From contig SFCP01000011.1 in the NCBI GenBank assembly GCA_004558535.1, positions 1 to 25,002 on the forward strand: a stretch of 25,002 nt of DNA, written 5' to 3'. This stretch comes from Bacteroidales bacterium (GTDB lineage: Bacteria > Bacteroidota > Bacteroidia > Bacteroidales > Bacteroidaceae). Position numbers and translations under genes: made by a program. Positions 23,060-25,002 of this stretch are shown here, piece by piece; the first letter of the stretch is position 1; each line of letters starts with the position of its first letter. The notes beneath the pieces were generated by a model. That model had not been told where the DNA came from and did no database searches. It saw only the letters and a list, made by a program, of their open reading frames with translations.

Positions 23060-24592
23060 ATGGATACATTCATCTACATCCTGGCCGCCCTCATCGTCGG
23101 CGCAGCAGGCGGATACACGTTCTTCAGATACATTCTGAGGAAGAAGTACAACCGTATGATTGACGAAGCCAACAAAGAAGCCGATGTCATCAAGGAGAAA
23201 AAGCTACTTGAGGTAAAAGAGAAGTTCCTCAATAAGAAAGCAGAGCTGGAAAAGGAAGTGGGACAACGCAACCAGCGCATCCTGCAAGCCGAAAACAAAC
23301 TGAAACAGCGCGAGATCAGCCTCAACCAAAGGCAGGACGACCTGACGCGCCGCAAGTCGGAACTGGACAGCGCCCAAAACCGCCTGCAAAACCGCGAGCA
23401 AATGCTCAACAACCGCCAGCAAGAGCTGGACAAAATGGAAATGCAGGAACGCGAAAAGCTTGAAGAATTGAGCGGACTGTCGGCCGAAGAAGCCAAGAAG
23501 CGCCTGATCGACTCGCTCAAGGATGAAGCACGCAGCGACGCCCAGTCCTACATCAATGAAATCATGGACGACGCCAAGCTCACGGCCAACAAAGAAGCCA
23601 AACGCATCGTCATCCAAAGCATACAGCGCGTAGCCACCGAGACAGCCATCGAAAACAGCGTCACCGTCTTCCACATCGACAACGACGAAGTGAAAGGCCG
23701 CATCATCGGCCGCGAAGGTCGCAACATCCGCGCACTGGAAGCTGCTACCGGCGTGGAAATCGTCGTCGACGACACCCCCGAGGCCATTGTCATCTCGGCA
23801 TTCGATCCCGTGCGCCGCGAAATCTGCCGCCTCGCCCTGCACCAGCTCATCACCGACGGACGCATCCACCCTGCCCGCATCGAAGAAGTCGTGGCCAAGG
23901 TGAAGAAACAAGTCGAAGAGGAGGTTATCGAAACGGGTAAGCGCACCGCCATCGACCTGGGCATCCACGGGCTGCATCCCGAACTGGTTCGCATCGTGGG
24001 TAAGATGAAGTACCGCTCCTCCTACGGGCAGAACCTGCTGCAGCACGCCCGCGAAACGGCCAACCTCTGCTCCGTCATGGCCGCCGAATTGGGTCTGAAT
24101 CCGAAAAAAGCCAAGCGCGCCGGTCTTCTGCACGACATCGGCAAGGTGCCCGACGAGGAGAGCGAACTGCCGCACGCACTTTATGGTGCCAAACTGGCTG
24201 AGAAATTCAAGGAAAAGCCCGAAATCTGCAACGCCATCGGCGCACACCACGACGAACTGGAGATGACCACGCTGTTAGCCCCCATCGTGCAGGTGTGTGA
24301 TGCCATCAGCGGCGCACGTCCCGGTGCACGTCGGGAAATCGTGGAGGCTTACATCAAGCGCCTGAACGATTTGGAGCGCATCGCCATGTCCTATCCCGGT
24401 GTAACCAAGACCTATGCCATTCAGGCCGGCCGCGAACTGCGCGTCATCGTCGGTGCCGACAAGGTGGACGACAAGCAAATCGAGAGCCTCAGCAACGACA
24501 TCGCCCGCCAAATCCAGGACGAAATGACCTATCCCGGACAGGTGAAAATCACGGTCATCCGCGAGACACGCTCCGTCAGCTACGCGAAATAA
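23060..24592 (+). CDS. rny: Ribonuclease Y
   Basis: This 510-aa membrane-anchored endoribonuclease takes part in mRNA turnover. An N-terminal helix (about 4-22) anchors it. A long charged coiled coil (about 25-165) follows, then a KH domain with GREGRN (217-222) and an HD domain with His329 (LLQHARETA) and the His358-Asp359 pair (LLHDIGK), plus GAHHDE. The C-terminal end VIRETRSVSYAK is the standard RNase Y ending. Length and order match the family. It follows zapA, and a hairpin lies 30 bases downstream. Confidence 0.97.
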   Translation: MDTFIYILAALIVGAAGGYTFFRYILRKKYNRMIDEANKEADVIKEKKLLEVKEKFLNKKAELEKEVGQRNQRILQAENKLKQREISLNQRQDDLTRRKSELDSAQNRLQNREQMLNNRQQELDKMEMQEREKLEELSGLSAEEAKKRLIDSLKDEARSDAQSYINEIMDDAKLTANKEAKRIVIQSIQRVATETAIENSVTVFHIDNDEVKGRIIGREGRNIRALEAATGVEIVVDDTPEAIVISAFDPVRREICRLALHQLITDGRIHPARIEEVVAKVKKQVEEEVIETGKRTAIDLGIHGLHPELVRIVGKMKYRSSYGQNLLQHARETANLCSVMAAELGLNPKKAKRAGLLHDIGKVPDEESELPHALYGAKLAEKFKEKPEICNAIGAHHDELEMTTLLAPIVQVCDAISGARPGARREIVEAYIKRLNDLERIAMSYPGVTKTYAIQAGRELRVIVGADKVDDKQIESLSNDIARQIQDEMTYPGQVKITVIRETRSVSYAK

Positions 24593-24621
24593 GCATTCTG
24601 ACCTCCATACATCTATATACA

Positions 24622-24652
24622 CGACGCCTCCCGAAGATTTCGGGAGGCGTCG
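24622..24652 (+). terminator. Hairpin terminator candidate after rny
   Basis: Perfect 13-bp arms 24622-24634 (CGACGCCTCCCGA) and 24640-24652 enclose a 5-base loop. The downstream sequence has only scattered Ts (CTTGTATC), so it may be a weak or factor-assisted terminator. Confidence 0.65.
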
Positions 24653-24937
24653 CTTGTATCGTGGAGACAGGCAGACTTCGCGCCGCTGCAGGAAGAGCGA
24701 GGTGGCGAAAAAGTCCGGCGTCCATGGTTTCGGGGTGTTTGGCAAAGCAGCCCGGCTGGTCATGCCTTGCAATTCCCATCGCCTGCATTCGGAGGAATGG
24801 TGTAGGGCAGGCATCCGGCCCCGCCCTACATAGACTGCGCTGTGGTTGGTCGAAAGAGAAGATTCGTGCAACTCGGCCCAAATTCGGCCCGCGCCGTTGC
24901 CGGCGCGAACATGGTTAGTCGGTGCTAAGCATTCGCA

Positions 24938-24964
24938 GCCCCGCGCCTCTTTTTTGCGCGGGGC
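24938..24964. terminator. GC-rich hairpin with T-rich loop
   Basis: Arms 24938-24946 (GCCCCGCGC) and 24956-24964 are perfect complements around CTCTTTTTT. No T-tract follows the stem on either strand, so it is recorded as a structured element of unclear role. Confidence 0.35.
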
Positions 24965-25002
24965 AAATAAAACCAATGAATCAAATAAATCGAATCATTC
25001 TA

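Larger units (their letters stand above)
24593..25002. other. Non-coding region after rny with several hairpins
   Basis: No credible gene is seen. Structures: the likely rny terminator (24622-24652), an 8-bp inverted repeat TGTAGGGC/GCCCTACA (24801-24808 with 24823-24830), and a 9-bp GC-rich hairpin with a T-rich loop (24938-24946 with 24956-24964). The next gene lies outside the window. Confidence 0.55.

Noticed and set aside
24661..24918. 85-aa plus-strand frame after rny
   Set aside because: Arg/Trp/Cys-rich composition typical of GC-rich non-coding DNA, spans inverted repeats, no promoter box.

Overview
The window looks like chromosomal DNA of a fairly GC-rich member of the Bacteroidales (Bacteroidota), probably near Prevotellaceae/Bacteroidaceae. 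The support is the recurring Bacteroidota promoter pattern (TTTG, 19-20 bases, TAnnTTTG), weak or absent Shine-Dalgarno sites, and lineage-typical genes: DUF3127, DUF4835, short Adk, RNase Y next to ZapA, and a Wzc-type BY-kinase with a tyrosine tail. Species cannot be named from the sequence alone. I saw no phage, IS element, CRISPR array or rRNA.

Layout. 1-466 is non-coding and rich in inverted and direct repeats. 467-1939 (minus strand) carries mtgA (monofunctional peptidoglycan glycosyltransferase) and a DUF3127 OB-fold protein ending in an SSB-like acidic tip. Divergent from these, 2195-10905 (plus strand) is a tight seven-gene run: dnaN, a DEDDh exonuclease, coaBC, a DUF4835 secreted protein, recN, a secreted trypsin-like/TPR protein, and a HisC-like fold-type I protein. 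It mixes replication and repair, CoA synthesis and envelope functions. Its last two members have lost the catalytic residues of their families.

11043-11309 is a complete tRNA unit: promoter, tRNA-Ser(GCT), tRNA-Glu(CTC) and a strong terminator. 11310-12234 is a 925-base non-coding stretch holding a very short promoter-hairpin unit, a 21-bp degenerate tandem repeat, and a nearly perfect 65-bp tandem repeat (3 copies plus a partial fourth) that begins inside a promoter -7 box. The repeat ends shortly before a small DUF4234-like membrane protein (12235-12588). A secreted GH20 hexosaminidase follows (12833-14887) with its own promoter and terminator. Next comes an orphan Wzc-like tyrosine autokinase (15457-17862), whose C-terminus is a Gly-Tyr repeat encoded by a 6-bp DNA repeat.

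17986-24592 is a housekeeping stretch: hpt and adk (purine metabolism), obgE and pgeF (overlapping by 8 bases), a conserved unknown protein, a small coiled-coil protein directly before zapA, and rny. 24593-25002 is non-coding with several hairpins.

I did not find a clear new multi-gene system. The best leads are the two consecutive degenerate enzymes at the end of the dnaN-recN run, the 65-bp repeat between a promoter and the DUF4234-like gene, the SSB-tailed DUF3127 protein beside dnaN, and CoaBC with serine where E. coli has its catalytic cysteine. The motif readings are direct. Statements about family norms come from memory and were not checked against databases.
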